DNA of 64,000 nt from Ctena decussata (GCA_963989385.1 OZ022502.1:49593454-49657453); one strand, 5' to 3'. Shown: positions 1 to 11,331, numbered from the stretch's first letter. The notes: generated by a model from the sequence alone, not told the origin. Numbers and translations: made by a program.

Positions 1-1245
1 GCTGTCTCATGTCTGCAAGAAATATCAAGCCCCATCTAGTATAATTGATATGGTCACTTGCTGCAAACCATGGAAGCATTTCAGCAAAAGTGGATATGTA
101 CAGTTTCCAGTTTCCATCTCGAATTGCACGAGTAAATCTCAATAGAATTGCAACCATTTCCATATACTGACGCCAAAATAACATGCAGGGCACGTCAGCA
201 TGTTCTTCATCAAAAGAAGTCAAAATATCTTTCAATGGCTTTAATTCTCCAGAAAGCTGTTCGAATGTATCTTCCATGGCTTCATTATCTGAACTGTCCA
301 CAGCTTCAACGAGCTGGTATGGAAGATCGTCAATGCTATCTGTGTTGATTTCATAATCATTTGCCTCACACCAGTCCAATAACAAGGGCCAAAATAAGAT
401 CTACAAGGCCTCATATGTCATTTTATGCGCTCTAAACGCCCTGTTCCATTGTTTACCTTTCAAAATATTTTCCGCTACACCTTGACCGAACACAGTGCTT
501 TCAACCCATATATCAGATAGCCCAGAGTCTTCCATAAAATGTCCTATTACTTTCACAAAATTCATTTGTGTATGAAAACCTCCGAGCATTATGGTAAGGT
601 TTTCACAGTCGTGTGGTCTGTGCCGTTGCAGAAGCTTTGCTTTACAGTAGAGCTTCTCGTCAAAAGTGATGACAGTATGCCATTTGCCCTGCCGTCTTTG
701 TCATTCCTATACAGTTTTGTATAACTGTCCAAATTGTGTGGTACTCATGAGCAGGAAAATTAATGATAGGGAGATCCCCTACAACTGTTTGTGGTGCCCT
801 TTCTGTAGAAAGTTGCTGATTAAAAACCACTCCACAGTGGTATTTTCTGATTATTTCTGTCAACATTTCTAGACAAAAACCATGCTATATCTTTTGCGTC
901 TGCATATACTGCTAGGTCATGATCTTTTGTAAGAAGCCCTGTACTAACTTCTGACACAAAGGAGGGTTCAGGTTTCGCTGTCCCTATATCAGAGTCTTTA
1001 AGAGATAAAAAGTAGTCAGGCACTCGAACAGATCGCATGACGCCACGTTCTATTTCAACTCTTCCTCAGGAGAGTCATCACCTGGGGACATAAATGCCGC
1101 TGTCTGAGAGACATGGAATGTGCCTTTGCCACTAAGTGTCTCTTCATTTAAATCAATATTATCATTTGCAAACCTTATGTAACCTGACATTTGTTTACCT
1201 TCAAAGGAAGGCTTCCTATAATTGTGTTGTCCTCGTGTTACTTCT
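1..1245 (-). pseudogene. Broken copy of an uncharacterised marine-invertebrate protein family, 3' part outside window
   Basis: Read on the minus strand from about 1245 down to 1, a protein-like sequence runs through several frames: motifs NFPAHEYH, FDEKLYCKAK, LGGFHTQMNF, GKQWNRAFRAHK, FWRQYMEMV and MLPWFAASDHINYTRW occur in a consistent order. The frame breaks near 1045 and near 830 (a run of five T where four would keep frame), shifts again near 680, and has an in-frame TAG at 401-403. After that it stays open to the window edge. I recognise the motifs as a multicopy family of unknown function in corals and molluscs, somewhat like the FH-x-MNF / NR-x-x-RAH pattern of DUF6589-type proteins, but I cannot name it with certainty. 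Multiple disruptions make it a pseudogene copy. No function is assigned. Confidence 0.6.
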
Positions 1246-1439
1246 TGTTCCCAAGACACGGGAGTCACTAAGGGATTTTGGGAAACATGGCCAAAATTGT
1301 TAAGAGAACAATCGATGAAACTTGTTTGGAGCAAACAAACATCTCTAAAAGACAATATTTTAGCGTACACTAACAAAAACTCCTGGGAAACAGTCAAACA
1401 TACTGTTTGTGGGGTGGGGTAAGGATGTTTAAGTAGCAT

Positions 1440-3639
1440 TGTCCAAGTTTTTCAGGGAATTAAATAACAGGTAAACACTTCCCTGAGAGGACTACAGCCA
1501 TATAAGAAGATTCTATTATTAAATCATTTCATTCTAAAATGATATTTTGCCTTAAAGATGATACAAATCTCATAAAGCTGTCTTATACTCATTCATACCA
1601 GTACTTTAGCGTAAAGTGGGTGGGGTAAATGAAGGCTAAAGAGTGCCCAGAAACGTATTTTGCGCCTTGTATTCTTTTCAAAATTTCAATAGGATGTATC
1701 AGTCTTACCTACTATCATTTTGTTAAAAAATGTAATTAAATTGACATGAGAATTTACGCCACGTCGTTTATATAACACGCGACGTAAACACACTAACTTT
1801 CAAAATGCTGCGAAACAGGGCCTCTTTTCTTTGACATCGTGCCCCATATAAATCAGTTTTTTCGAGTTGGCAACACCCTAGGTCTTGTTCAGAATTGAAT
1901 TTGCTAAAAACTGAAACCGGTTGCCAGCTTGTACCCAAAAAGTTTAGCGTAACTTTTTTTTCTGGATTATGCCTCAGACTATTAATTTATATATTGAGCA
2001 AAAGTTGACTGGTAACAGGAATGACAACAATAATTTTCAGCAGTAACATAAATGACAATATGAATGATATTCAGTATCAAGAATGACAGCTAAACTGAAA
2101 GATGTTAAAATACCAAAAGTAACTTGTCATCTGACTAACAGTGAAGTAGAAATCTGGTGAATATGTTTGAGATAAAATGAGCTCTTAAAGGCTCAGAGTG
2201 ACTGTTCAGTTCACCTCTAAGGTGGTGGTAATCACTGACTTGAGGCAAAGACTAAAATTCGCATAAAATGCTGAAAATTCAACAGATCTTTCCAAACATT
2301 AGCAGATGCCTTCTTTATGTAAAATGTGATTCAACCTGATAAAAGTGTACTATGAAGATGTCATCCCTGTTACTTATTGTGTGGACATGTGTCATCTCTG
2401 TTACCGTGGCCAACAACAGGCTATTGCATGCAGCTTATAATGTTCTGTAACAGACACGGCATATTCAAATTAGTCTAGTTGAAAGAACTATAAATGTCAA
2501 ACACAAATATCTTTCATATTTTACATATTTAGTTAAATTTAAAGTGTCATTCCTGTTACTTTTGGTGGGTGACAGAGATGACAGTAACAGGGATGACAGT
2601 AACAGCAATGACAAAAAGTATGCAAACTCACACTTATTTTGCTTTCTGGAGGCAAAAACTTAAAAATGTTTACACAACAATATTGATGTCTAACATACTC
2701 TTTCAGTGTTTGTATTTTGTTTTATTTGCAGCTTTTTATTTTCATAGAAAGGTGGGTAGCAGGGATGACAGATTACCTGTCTCACTCACTACTTAATTTA
2801 GATAATTGTTTCATATTTACCTTTAAGCAAACTTTGCATAAAATAATTTAATGTTTTTATAAAATTGGCGATCCTCACAAAAGTCCAGTGCAAGGTCATT
2901 TTCATGGATAGTAACTCTGTCTAAACTACAACTGCAACTGCGGTAACAGTGTATGACACGAACTGTGGGACACACCAAAACAAACTTGACACGGCTTCAA
3001 ATCAAAACCAATCGGTACACGACGCTTCTGTCATTGGTAGGTTTCTGTCACAGACTTTCATCATGCCTCTATTTGTTTTGTTTATACCAGCACTTTTTGT
3101 CAAACTGAAGTTCAACTTTCACTATTTTGCAGTGGGACAAGCAAATATAAGGGGGGTAACTATTTATTTCTTTAGAAAGAAATATGAACAACTGCAATAA
3201 CTAGCCTAGTCACTATCGTAAATGTTAGATATTTGGTCACTTTAATTAAGACATACTACAAAAGGCAAGATACTTGAAATGGGAAAAAGGTATATAAGTA
3301 TTTAGGCGAGGGACAAGAGTTCCTCATCTTTTGTAGAATGACTCATATATGCACGTACAATTAACTGGAAAAAAAGAGAGACCAAATTGTGCTTGTATAA
3401 ACTGGCAGGATGAAATAAATTTACAATTATTTATTCATTTCTATTTATTTTTATTTATTTATTTATTAAATTATTGTTGTTACTATTCAGTATCATTATT
3501 TTCACCTGGCACTGACAAAGTAGTAATAATGTCTTCCAGCAATTTACTAATTTAGCAATTTACTAATGCCAGGTATAATGAGTCAAAATAAAACATTATC
3601 TCAAAGGTATCAAATGCTTGATTTAACCGTTTGAAAGTT
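1440..3639. other. Non-coding stretch, no gene seen
   Basis: AT-rich sequence with short dispersed GATGACAGTAACAG-like copies around 2020-2110 and 2565-2610 and an ATTT-type microsatellite at about 3425-3475. Open frames are short, lack splice-site support and have no recognisable domain. Confidence 0.5.
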
Positions 3640-3729
3640 ATATCATAGTTTGTCCGCCTGTACGAGGAGATAATCCACGAGCTTAAGCTCGTGGATTATC
3701 TCCCGTACATGTGGACAAACCTTGATATA
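3640..3729. repeat. Near-perfect palindromic element (MITE-like)
   Basis: The arms read inward from TTTGTCC and pair with GGACAAAC, with the centre AGCTTAAGCT at about 3680-3689. The stem includes GAGATAATCCACGAGC and its complement. A related diverged copy lies at about 28768-28838, sharing CTCGTGGATTATCTCC. No coding capacity. Confidence 0.7.
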
Positions 3730-4099
3730 TCCTCGTATTATATACCACCATCTTTAGTGCCGACCTTGCACATTACGAAACATTTCACGCTGAAACATTT
3801 CATGCTTAAAATTGAGTTTACTGGCAAGGGCGGTATACTTATAAAATAGTGCCAGAATTTAGGTGTTAGAGCCGTTTGCTGATTATTGACATGTGGCCCT
3901 GTTGCCGTTTCATTATTCAAAGCAACATGAAATCCACCTTTGAGATATCAGCTGTAATCAAATGGTGAAACGATAAAGTCTGATCAGAGGCCAAAGGACT
4001 AGGGTCGATGAGGCTTTTTATGTTTTTGGCCTCAAAATATCGGAAAACTAGAAACTCTTTATATCGTCTTATATATAGCCAGAACACCCATAACAGCAT

Positions 4100-5330
4100 T
4101 GTACAAGGAAAAATGCTTAAAAGTCTGTTAATGCACCAAGTGTGGCCATGGAAACCTCAACAAATGAGAATGGAATAAGGATTTTCTTCATTTTTTCTAT
4201 TACTTTCGTAGCTTCAGATGATTAAAATCCCGCACCAAGCAATAACCAACACAAAACTTTTCAGACGTGAAGATTATATGTACCTTAGCTTAAAACAAAA
4301 GTTTGGCATTGATCCTCGCACGGTGCGATATTGAAATTTCAATTCAAAGCTTAGAAAGGCAGCAGAAAAATGTTCGAAATTCTGAAAATAGCATTTTCAC
4401 CACATTTGTCGGTTTACATAACAACGAAGAACATGCAAACACATTTGTAAATATGGCACAACGCGAGTATGAAGTTAGTGTAAACCAAACAAAATGCGAA
4501 CTTTCAAATTTTCAGAAAATTTAAGGCCAAAAACGTCTCCTCTAGCCCCTAGTTCTTTAAATTGACCATTTTGGGTCAAACTTTAAAAGACAATTCTAAT
4601 GCACTTACAAATATAACGCGACGTCTGATTGGATAACGTCAAAAATTTGCGACAGTATATTCTGCGATATACTGTCGCAAACCCGACGTCATTAAGTAAC
4701 GTCGCTTCTCAATGGCTGACGTTTGGTTTTATGTTTGTGACAGCGCTTGAAATGGGTGCAAACTAGTACATTATGAAAGGTGAAAATGTGGAAAAGTGCA
4801 TTAGAATGGAGATAACTGTCTTGAAAAATGCCATGTGGGAGGTATATCATCGGTTTTAAGGTCGGAAATTTCGTTTTACAGCGACGCGCAATTTGCGACC
4901 ATAAAACCGATAATTTACCTCCCCAAATGACAATTTTCAAGACAGTTATCCCCTAACTGATCCCACTTTTGAATCGTATGGAATTTACCTAAAGCCACAC
5001 GAAAAACTATTATTGTGACATAACCTTAGACATAGTGCGCATGACCGAACCAGTCTATGCACATACCCAGTATGGCCAAGGCACGGGTGTATGCTGATCT
5101 AGGTGTGCGGTCTCGTATGACCGAAGGTTTATCTGACAGGATTATCGGGAGCCGTAAAATTCTAAATATTGGGGTAGTAAGGTCTGAGCAAACAATGCAG
5201 ACCCTTCAGGAGCAGTCTGATCAGGGTCTACACTGTTTTACCATTCCTTCTGCATCTTCTAGATGTATTACTGCATTTAACACCCAAAATGTTCAAGTTT
5301 TAGTACCGTTACGGTAATCATTTTACCCAC
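4100..5330. other. Non-coding stretch with two fold-back sequences
   Basis: A hairpin at about 4647-4682 has arms TTTGCGACAGTATAT and its complement. A looser inverted repeat at about 4795-4955 pairs GGAGATAACTGTCTTGAAAA with TTTTCAAGACAGTTATCCCC. No gene seen. A diverged copy of repeat family C occupies about 5154-5285 (listed separately). Confidence 0.45.
5154..5285. repeat. Interspersed palindromic repeat, family C, copy 1
   Basis: Shares TAAAATTCTAA, GTCTGAGCAAAC, GCAGACCC and CAGTCTGATCAGGGTCTACA with copies at 11170-11312, 7664-7740 (partial) and 28148-28225. The core is an inverted repeat around GAGCAGTCTGATC and its complement, typical of a non-autonomous DNA element. Confidence 0.65.
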
Positions 5331-5425
5331 CAGGCACATGACGTCGCAATGGCGTCGTTTTGACGTCGATGCGACATAATGACGTCACATCAACGTCAAT
5401 AAGACGTCATTTTGACGTCATGAGC
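5330..5425. repeat. GACGTC-rich palindromic repeat
   Basis: Begins CAGGCACATGACGTCG and has internal TGACGTC repeats. A better conserved, almost perfectly palindromic copy is at 14800-14905, where CAGGCACATGAC faces GTCATGTGCCTG. Likely a MITE with a CCCAGCAGGCACATGAC-type end. Confidence 0.55.
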
Positions 5426-5487
5426 CCGCCGGGATAGGTGTCCCGATTTTTTAAAGAATTTTTACGGTTTTGTCATCTTATTTTCAG

Positions 5488-5826
5488 TGGCTAGAATGTG
5501 CTACAGCAGTGAGGCAAGTGGAACCAGTGTATATATAGATACCAGTGGTGCTAAAGCCACAGAGAACATAGCAGCCAACGTGTGCCAGTGTTCTGTGAAA
5601 TTCTATAAATCTAAACAGCTAAATATTAACAGCACAGGGGACCCGTCCTCTTGTGGAAGTGTTATAGAATTTAATAGGACAGATGAAAAAAGCATATTTA
5701 CTACAGCAGATTGTGAATCTTATTCGAATACATCGTCTCTAAGCTGGCCAGAAGATGAAATGACGATATCTCTACACAAACAAACACCACCGTTTTTGAC
5801 GAACTTCTGCGTCAAACTTGCTCTGG
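5488..5826 (+). CDS. LDLa receptor-like gene, exon with CUB-like extracellular module
   Basis: Acceptor TTTTCAG ends at 5487 and donor GTACTT starts at 5827. The exon is 339 bases, phase 1 at both ends, encoding about 113 residues. It has six cysteines, three Asn-X-Ser/Thr sequons (NST, NRT, NTS) and a beta-rich look (CQCSVKFYKSKQL near the middle, FCVKLAL at the end), resembling a diverged CUB-type module. This assignment is inference. The phase-1 symmetry matches every extracellular exon downstream, supporting one gene built from shuffled extracellular modules. Upstream exons, including the signal peptide, were not identified and may lie before the window or be unrecognised between 1 and 5487. 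Confidence 0.65.
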
Positions 5827-6856
5827 GTACTTATTTATTTATTTTTTTTTTTACCAATTTTCAGCTGAAAAGGGAGCGTAATGTTTTCCTTGTCGTCATT
5901 GTGGAAAACAGGCGGCAATTTCCGCACCAAATTGTTATATAGGGTAGAGTCAGGTAACTTCGGACATTGGGGGCGGGGGGTGGGGGGTGTGGGGGGGGGG
6001 AGGGGGTAAATTGGGACATACCATTGCAAGCAGTGAAAATCCGTCTCATCAGGAGTTTCACTGTTTGGCCAGTTATTTTGGTTTTAGTTCCAAACAACTG
6101 ACATATAAAGGAAACAATGCCACTGTCCGAATTTACCCGCTGTCCGAAGTTATCCGACTTTCCCCTATTTCTCGTCGGTAAAGCTGGGATATTTCATTCG
6201 GATAAGTTTAGCAGCCATTCGTTCAAGCTTTGTCCACCATCTTTGTTTAGATATGGGTGGAACCCATATGTCCATGCTCCTAATACGACCGGTTATAACA
6301 AAAATTCTCATCAAATTGATCCCTAATTATGTCATACATTATCAAGCCCCTCCCTCTTCCCCCCCCCCCCCCCCCACACACACATCTCCGTACCTCCCAG
6401 CCCCACTAGTTATCCAGAGCCCCACCAGTGGTGGTCTAGATCTGGGCTTATTTAAGACTACACATGGCTCATTCGGCTTGGTTTTATAAACTGACTTAGG
6501 CAGTAAAAACTGTAACTGCTGGAAGTGAAGGGGCTGTGGATTAATTTGTTAATGGGAGTATTGTTTCCCATTTCAGGGACTTCTCTTGAAGGGAGAATTT
6601 GCTCCTCAAGGAGAAAATTCTTTCCTATAAGAGTAGCCCCATTTTGAAAGGACTTCGTCCTCCAGGGACGCAAAAAGCAAATAACAAATTAAAGCTGTTT
6701 TCCTCTGTAAAATAGGGGAAATATATGGAAGTCTACTACGATTTAAAAAAAAAATAAGGTGTTATTTAAATCTAAAGGTGTTATTAAGGTAGGTGTTTTA
6801 AAATATATAAAATAACTACGGGAATCAATTGCCATTATTTGATGTTTTTCTTGCAG
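5827..6856 (+). other. Intron with low-complexity and repeat B sequence
   Basis: Contains a G-rich run at about 5968-6005, a C run at about 6359-6375 and a diverged copy of the TCTTAAAGGAAAGAATTTGC repeat family (B) at about 6500-6740. The purine/pyrimidine runs create spurious proline-rich frames. No exon seen. Confidence 0.5.
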
Positions 6857-6976
6857 TTTTCTGTGATATAAAAACTCAATACCAGTGTCTGGCGGGCAAC
6901 TGTATCTCTAAGGCATCACGCTGTGACAATATGCCTGATTGTGATCATGATGATGATGAACATGATTGCGCACGAG
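6857..6976 (+). CDS. LDL-receptor class A module 1 (exon)
   Basis: Acceptor TTCTTGCAG ends at 6856 and donor GTACGT starts at 6977. It is 120 bases, phase 1-1. The 40 residues show the six-cysteine LDLa spacing (FC, QC, NC, RC, DC, DC) and end in the acidic calcium-binding segment DCDHDDDEHDC. LDLa modules bind ligands such as lipoproteins or proteases and need calcium to fold. Here the module would be extracellular, next to the CUB-like exon and the second LDLa exon. Confidence 0.9.
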
Positions 6977-7470
6977 GTACGTCATTCATTGTTCTTGTTT
7001 TACGTCATGTTAACGTCGCATCAAGATATGTCGCCTGAGTCTTGCGTTATGAATATGACCATTTTAGCATATCCATGCACTGGAAAATGTGTGTAGTGGC
7101 ACGCTTATCTGACGTTAACTTTACCTACCCACTTATTTTACCCTGTGTATAGAACGCTTCATTCGAATACGCTATGATGTTTTTTTGTGTCATAGCTTTA
7201 GAATTAAATTTTTTTTCCGTCCAGCTTGCATAACGATGATTCCCAGAGGGCTCAAGACGCTCAGCTCCTACCACCGAGCCTTCCGTGCTATCTCTATCAG
7301 AACTACTGTATGTACAGATTAGAATATTAGAATTTTAATATTTGTAATAAAAAAAATATATAAAGATAAATTAAAAAAAAAACATACAGATATGGTGCAG
7401 TTATTTTGATGTTATTGATGTTCTTGTTGTTCTGGTTGTTGTTGTTATTTTCTTTTAAATCTTATTTTTC

Positions 7471-7501
<31 letters not shown>

Positions 7502-7507
7502 TCACAG
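6977..7507 (+). other. Intron between LDLa exons
   Basis: Non-coding sequence with an A-rich stretch and an ATTT repeat just before the next acceptor. A cryptic exon-like segment at 7225-7307 was considered and rejected on phase. Confidence 0.5.
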
Positions 7508-7618
7508 CATGCCCCGAGGGACAGTTCAGTTGCAGTGACCACTCAGATTGTTACTCTGCTAAGGAGAAATGTGACAATGTGACACAATGTACAGATGCTT
7601 CGGACGAGCAAGGATGTG
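7508..7618 (+). CDS. LDL-receptor class A module 2 (exon)
   Basis: Acceptor TTTTCACAG ends at 7507 and donor GTTTGT starts at 7619. It is 111 bases, phase 1-1. Six cysteines are present in LDLa order (CPEGQFSC, DC, KC, QC, GC) with the classic TDASDEQGC calcium cage. It continues the open frame of the previous LDLa exon without a shift. The donor is weaker than the others, but length and phase support it. Confidence 0.88.
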
Positions 7619-8595
7619 GTTTGTATTTTGAAGGGACGGAGAGCATGCCAAATATTGAGCTGTAAAAGTTCTAAATATTGGGGCAGAAAGGTCTGAGCAA
7701 ACAGCGCAGACCCAGATCAGACTGCTCCGACAGAAAGGTCGTGGTTTGAATTCAATGGAAACTTAGGACGGCCAGGTGCCGTTGATACGTACCGCGAATC
7801 GAGAAATCTCTCTTCAGACTTATAGCGCATGCGTAGACAAGCCTACACAGTCTTGTCAGGTTATATAGTGGTCGCTCAGACTACAGCTACATCTTACTGT
7901 TTAAAATCTCAAAACTGCGTTTGCATATTTAATGTGCGGGCTGTTCTCAGCATGTGCCCTAGTCTAGTCTACCCAATAACCTTGCAAGGTCGTTGGAGCA
8001 CCACAGATGAATCTACAAGAATCCCATTCCACCTAGTTCTGTTTTCAGCTGCCCTAGTTATGCTGGCAAAATTCATCCCTGTCCACTCTCTTACGTTCTA
8101 GTCACACGTCTTTTTCTGTCTACCTCTTCTTATTTTTTCTTTCACTGTGCCCTGTAGCATCGTCTTTGCTAAGCTAAATGACCTTGAGATGTGTCCAAAC
8201 CACCTTAATTAATTTCCGTCTCTTGACCATGGTCAGGAGTTCAGTATGCACGCATTTGTGTAAAGATAGGTTTTCTCACGAAAGCAGCTCTGTGTTTCGT
8301 GTGAGCTCTTCGTAAATGGTCAAACTTTCTCCATACATACTATGTGATCCTTTTACGAGAGCTGTTTTTTGGGTTTTTTTTTGTTTTTTTTACTTGTGAG
8401 GATCCAATCCCCAAAAGTAGACGAACATGTATGCGAGCGCGAACCTCACATATACAACCAGGAAAAAAAATAGATTTGTCGTACTTCACATCTTTTGACC
8501 CTTTTTTATTCGGGGTGCTTATAGCTGAAGGTTTATGCGACATTCTTGTTGTTGTCTTTTGTTCATCCATTCCAGCAATGTCATTTTCTTTTCAG
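7619..8595 (+). other. Intron with partial repeat C
   Basis: A partial copy of family C (GTCTGAGCAAACAGCGCAGACCC) is at about 7664-7740. The rest is unique-looking or unrecognised sequence with a poly-T tract at about 8365-8390. No exon supported. Confidence 0.45.
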
Positions 8596-8634
8596 GAACT
8601 TTTCACGACTTCTCTACGACAACACAAGCACCAG
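8596..8634 (+). CDS. 39-base micro-exon of the LDLa receptor gene
   Basis: A strong pyrimidine tract and CAG end at 8595, and the donor CAG|GTTAGT follows 8634. It is only 39 bases, phase 1-1, encoding TFHDFSTTTQAP flanked by split glycine codons. The Thr-rich content fits the start of the O-glycosylated stalk that follows. No stop arises in the joined frame. Being phase-symmetric it could be skipped without changing frame. It is inferred from splice signals and phase only. Confidence 0.55.
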
Positions 8635-9136
8635 GTTAGTTTGTATATTAAAAAGACAAATTCAAGTCTATTACAAGATGATTTATATATTTGGTTAAAA
8701 TACCTCATATCTTTCATATTTTTGTACCCGTCGTTGTATCCAAATACTCGTAAATTACAAACTATCGCTTCCAAACTTGAATGACTTCAAACCGTCATCA
8801 AACATTCAGCTGGCGGTCCGCGAAACGCCCACAAGCACATTTCCTGGTCGAGTGTTTTCTTTTCGTGATCTTTCCAAATGTGGCCAACCACTAGCGGATA
8901 CTAAGCAATGAAACAACATCAAATCAACGTTGTTAATCATTTTTTTTTATTTTCGATTCAACGTTGTTTGTCTGCTTGTCAGCTTCCTCCACACGACCGC
9001 TTATCTCAGCATGCGGAAAATCGTGTTGTGTAAAGAAATGACCGGAGGAGATCACGAAAACAGCAAGAAATTGACCATCCTAGTCCCGGACTTTTGATAT
9101 ATAATATTGAGAACTTAGTTTCAAATCAGACTTATA
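8635..9136 (+). other. Intron sequence, fold-back at about 8855-9060
   Basis: TTTTCGTGATCTTTCC near 8860 is complementary to GGAGGAGATCACGAAAA near 9045, with AACGTTGTTAATC / GATTCAACGTTGTTTG in between, suggesting a palindromic element. No coding exon seen. Confidence 0.4.
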
Positions 9137-10020
9137 CGAGGGGTGTTCGAAAAGTAATGCAAATGACGTAATTTCTCGGTAACCAAAATAAAAACAGAAC
9201 TTCTGATTGCAAAAACACATAAAGCTGTATTATGCGTAGGAAAGTCTGCAAACACGGTGCATTTTTTTAAAAAAGGGCGCATTTTTATCTTCTTTGAAAG
9301 AGGTATACCCTAAAGACACTGCAGAATTTTAGTTTAGTAGGCCGTAATTTATATATCGTCAGTCTTTGATTTGTTTTTATTTTTGCCCAGGCAATGTTGT
9401 CCTGTAAATACCGCGGAAATTATTTTTAATTTGGGTTCCGTACTGGCCCGGGAATATGGATTATGTAGTAGCAAATTCCCCATTTCTACCAAAAATTAAA
9501 TGATTTCGGAATGAAAACAAGTGTATTAGCATTCAAAATCTTGTCAGCAAGAGCATTTACATGGGTCAACGAAAACCTGGCAATAAATTCAAATTAATGC
9601 CAAAAACGAAGCCTCTACACGCTTTTAAAAATGACGTTAACGTATATTTCAATAACGTCATAAGAATTGCGCATTGCTTTGCCAGGAATAAATCGATAAG
9701 GGTTGTCACCCTACTAACTTTTGTATGAATATTGTAGGCAACAATTGACAAGCAACTGACAAAGATTAATTTTGTATTTTCAATGATATTTGACTTGAAT
9801 GCCCAACACTGAAAAGATTTTACAATTGAAATTAGCCCAGTGGTATGACCGGGGCCTAATAAAATGCGTTGTAAGTCAATATGAAAAGGCGTCTTTGTGC
9901 AGCGTTTGGTATCATTGTAAAGACAAATGTAGTGTTTTCAGCATATGCATAACATTTGTACCCAGTTTTCCCCTAAACAAAGTTATGAGGCCATTTGCAT
10001 TACTTTTCGAACGCCCCTCA
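9137..10020. mobile_element. Non-autonomous mariner-like DNA element
   Basis: The terminal inverted repeats are 29 bases with about two mismatches: the left starts CGAGGGGTGTTCGAAAAG and the right end is the complement, ending CGAACGCCCCTCA. Both ends are flanked by TA (9135-9136 and 10021-10022), the Tc1/mariner target duplication. The 884-bp body has no transposase-length frame or recognisable DDE/D domain, so it is an internally deleted or MITE-type copy. It sits in an intron of the LDLa gene. Confidence 0.75.
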
Positions 10021-10224
10021 TATTTTAAAGAAAATGAATAGTTTCCGAGTTTCTTATGATTCACGTTGGCTACCTAAATCACAGTTAAACGAAGTAACCC
10101 ACTTTCGCGTCCGTCGGGTTTCCGCTATCCTTTATATCAACCGGATGTCTCTTCAATTATAGTTTTCTTTACACAACACGATGTTGCTCTTGTGGAGATT
10201 AGCGTCCGTGTTCTAGTCAGTGAA

Positions 10225-10460
10225 TGAGTACACTTTTAGGGGAAGCAACCCCATCATTTTCTCTTTTTTTCAGTTCCTTCTCAATGGTGTTCAACTCTTA
10301 AGGGAATAATTTGCTCCCTTAGGAGCAATTTTTTTACTTCAAGAGTAGACCCCATTTTGAAAGAGCTTCTTCATCCAGGGAAGCGAGTAGGAAGTGACAT
10401 AGATTAATTCCCTTTGTAAAATGGCGGAAAAACATGAAGATGTACTCACACACCTTTATT
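10225..10460. repeat. Palindromic repeat family B copy
   Basis: Contains ACTTTTAGGGGAAGCAAC, a central inverted repeat (AACTCTTAAGGGAATAATTTGCTCC with its near complement) and TTTGTAAAATGGCGGAAAA. It is the same arrangement as the complete copy at 15703-15940. It ends just before a family A element at 10475. Confidence 0.65.
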
Positions 10461-10474
10461 GTCTGGTATTTTTG

Positions 10475-10716
10475 TGCCGCGACACGACAAAACCAACAAA
10501 GTTGCATGTCCGCTACGCAAAGACTCACATCAGCCTGGGCATCCGCCCAGTCTGATCAGAGCCTTTCGTGACTGTTGGCATGGAGGTCGCTTAGACCCAT
10601 AAATCCACTTAAAGCGCACAGGGAAGATTCTTGACAGACTGGGCAGATGCCCAGACTGATCTTAGTCTTCGCGTGGCGCACATACCACTTTGTTGATTTT
10701 GGCGTGTCGCGGCTCA
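10475..10716. repeat. Family A palindromic element, copy 1
   Basis: About 240 bp with terminal inverted repeats GCCGCGACACGACAAAACC and complement. Inner arms ATCAGCCTGGGCATCCGCCC and complement form a nested fold-back. It is one of 16 copies. It ends about 18 bases before the proposed stalk exon. Confidence 0.85.
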
Positions 10717-10734
10717 AATTTATGTCTACGGTAG

Positions 10735-11160
10735 CTGTGTCGGAGCCCATGATAAAAGTAACGTGCACGAAAAGTAAGTTGTTTTCTACCACCACCACTA
10801 CTACTACTACCACCACCACCACCACAACAACACCTACTACTACTACAACTATTACTACTACTACACCGACGACGACTACAAGTACCACTACTCCGACAAC
10901 TACAACTACTACTATGACCACTACTCCTTCATCAACGTCTTCTACACCGACGTCGACGTCATCAATGACAAGAGCAACGACGTCGACAGAAACAAGTACA
11001 TCTTCAACAACATCATTGACGCAATCCACAGAGTCAAGTCAGTCGACAGTAGCGGAGCAGAATGATACAGAGTCGAAATTCAAGTATGGGGAAAGTCAGA
11101 TCACGACAGATAGTCCCACCGACGCGGACGGAGGAATAAAGAAAGCCTTGTCAAATCCAT
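10735..11160 (+). CDS. Thr/Ser-rich mucin-like stalk exon
   Basis: The donor GTAAGTAA at 11161 is strong and leaves phase 1, matching the next exon. The frame is open through about 140 residues: long Thr runs from ACC/ACT/ACA repeats at about 10788-10920, then Ser/Thr-rich sequence, then SQSTVAEQNDTESKFKYG and an acidic segment ending at NPC. The Cys codon is split by the donor only if unspliced. This is an extracellular O-glycosylation stalk between the LDLa modules and the membrane helix. The 5' boundary is uncertain: the acceptor GGTAG|CT at 10733-10734 has the right phase but a poor pyrimidine tract. Confidence 0.6.
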
Positions 11161-11169
11161 GTAAGTAAC

Positions 11170-11312
11170 TGTAAAATTCTAATTGTTGGGACAGTTAGGT
11201 CTGAGCAAACAGTGCAGACCCAGATCAGACTGCTCCTAATGAGCAGTCTGATCAGGGTCTACACTGTTTGCCATTCCATCTCCATCTTTTAGACACATTA
11301 CTGCATTGTAAA
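11170..11312. repeat. Interspersed palindromic repeat, family C, copy 2
   Basis: The best conserved C copy: the arms AAACAGTGCAGACCCAGATC and GATCAGGGTCTACACTGTTT pair around AGACTGCTCCTAATGAGCAGTCT. It starts 9 bases after the stalk exon donor. Confidence 0.7.
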
Positions 11313-11331
11313 CCAAACTGATCCATTTTTT

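Noticed and set aside
5835..6097. Proline-rich minus-strand frames over the G/C runs
   Set aside because: Produced by the GGGGG tract at about 5968-6005. No start context, domain or splice support.
7225..7307. Possible extra exon between the two LDLa exons (CAG at 7222-7224, donor GTATGT at 7308)
   Set aside because: Its 83-base length enters in phase 1 but leaves in phase 0, which breaks the frame into the next LDLa exon. It also has no domain.
9566..9751. Transposase remnant in the mariner-like element
   Set aside because: The only frame is 61 codons without a DD(E/D) or helix-turn-helix pattern.
10556..11029. Long Val-rich minus-strand frame
   Set aside because: It is the mirror of the ACC/ACT Thr repeat of the stalk exon and of a family A arm. 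A polyvaline product with no other feature is not credible.
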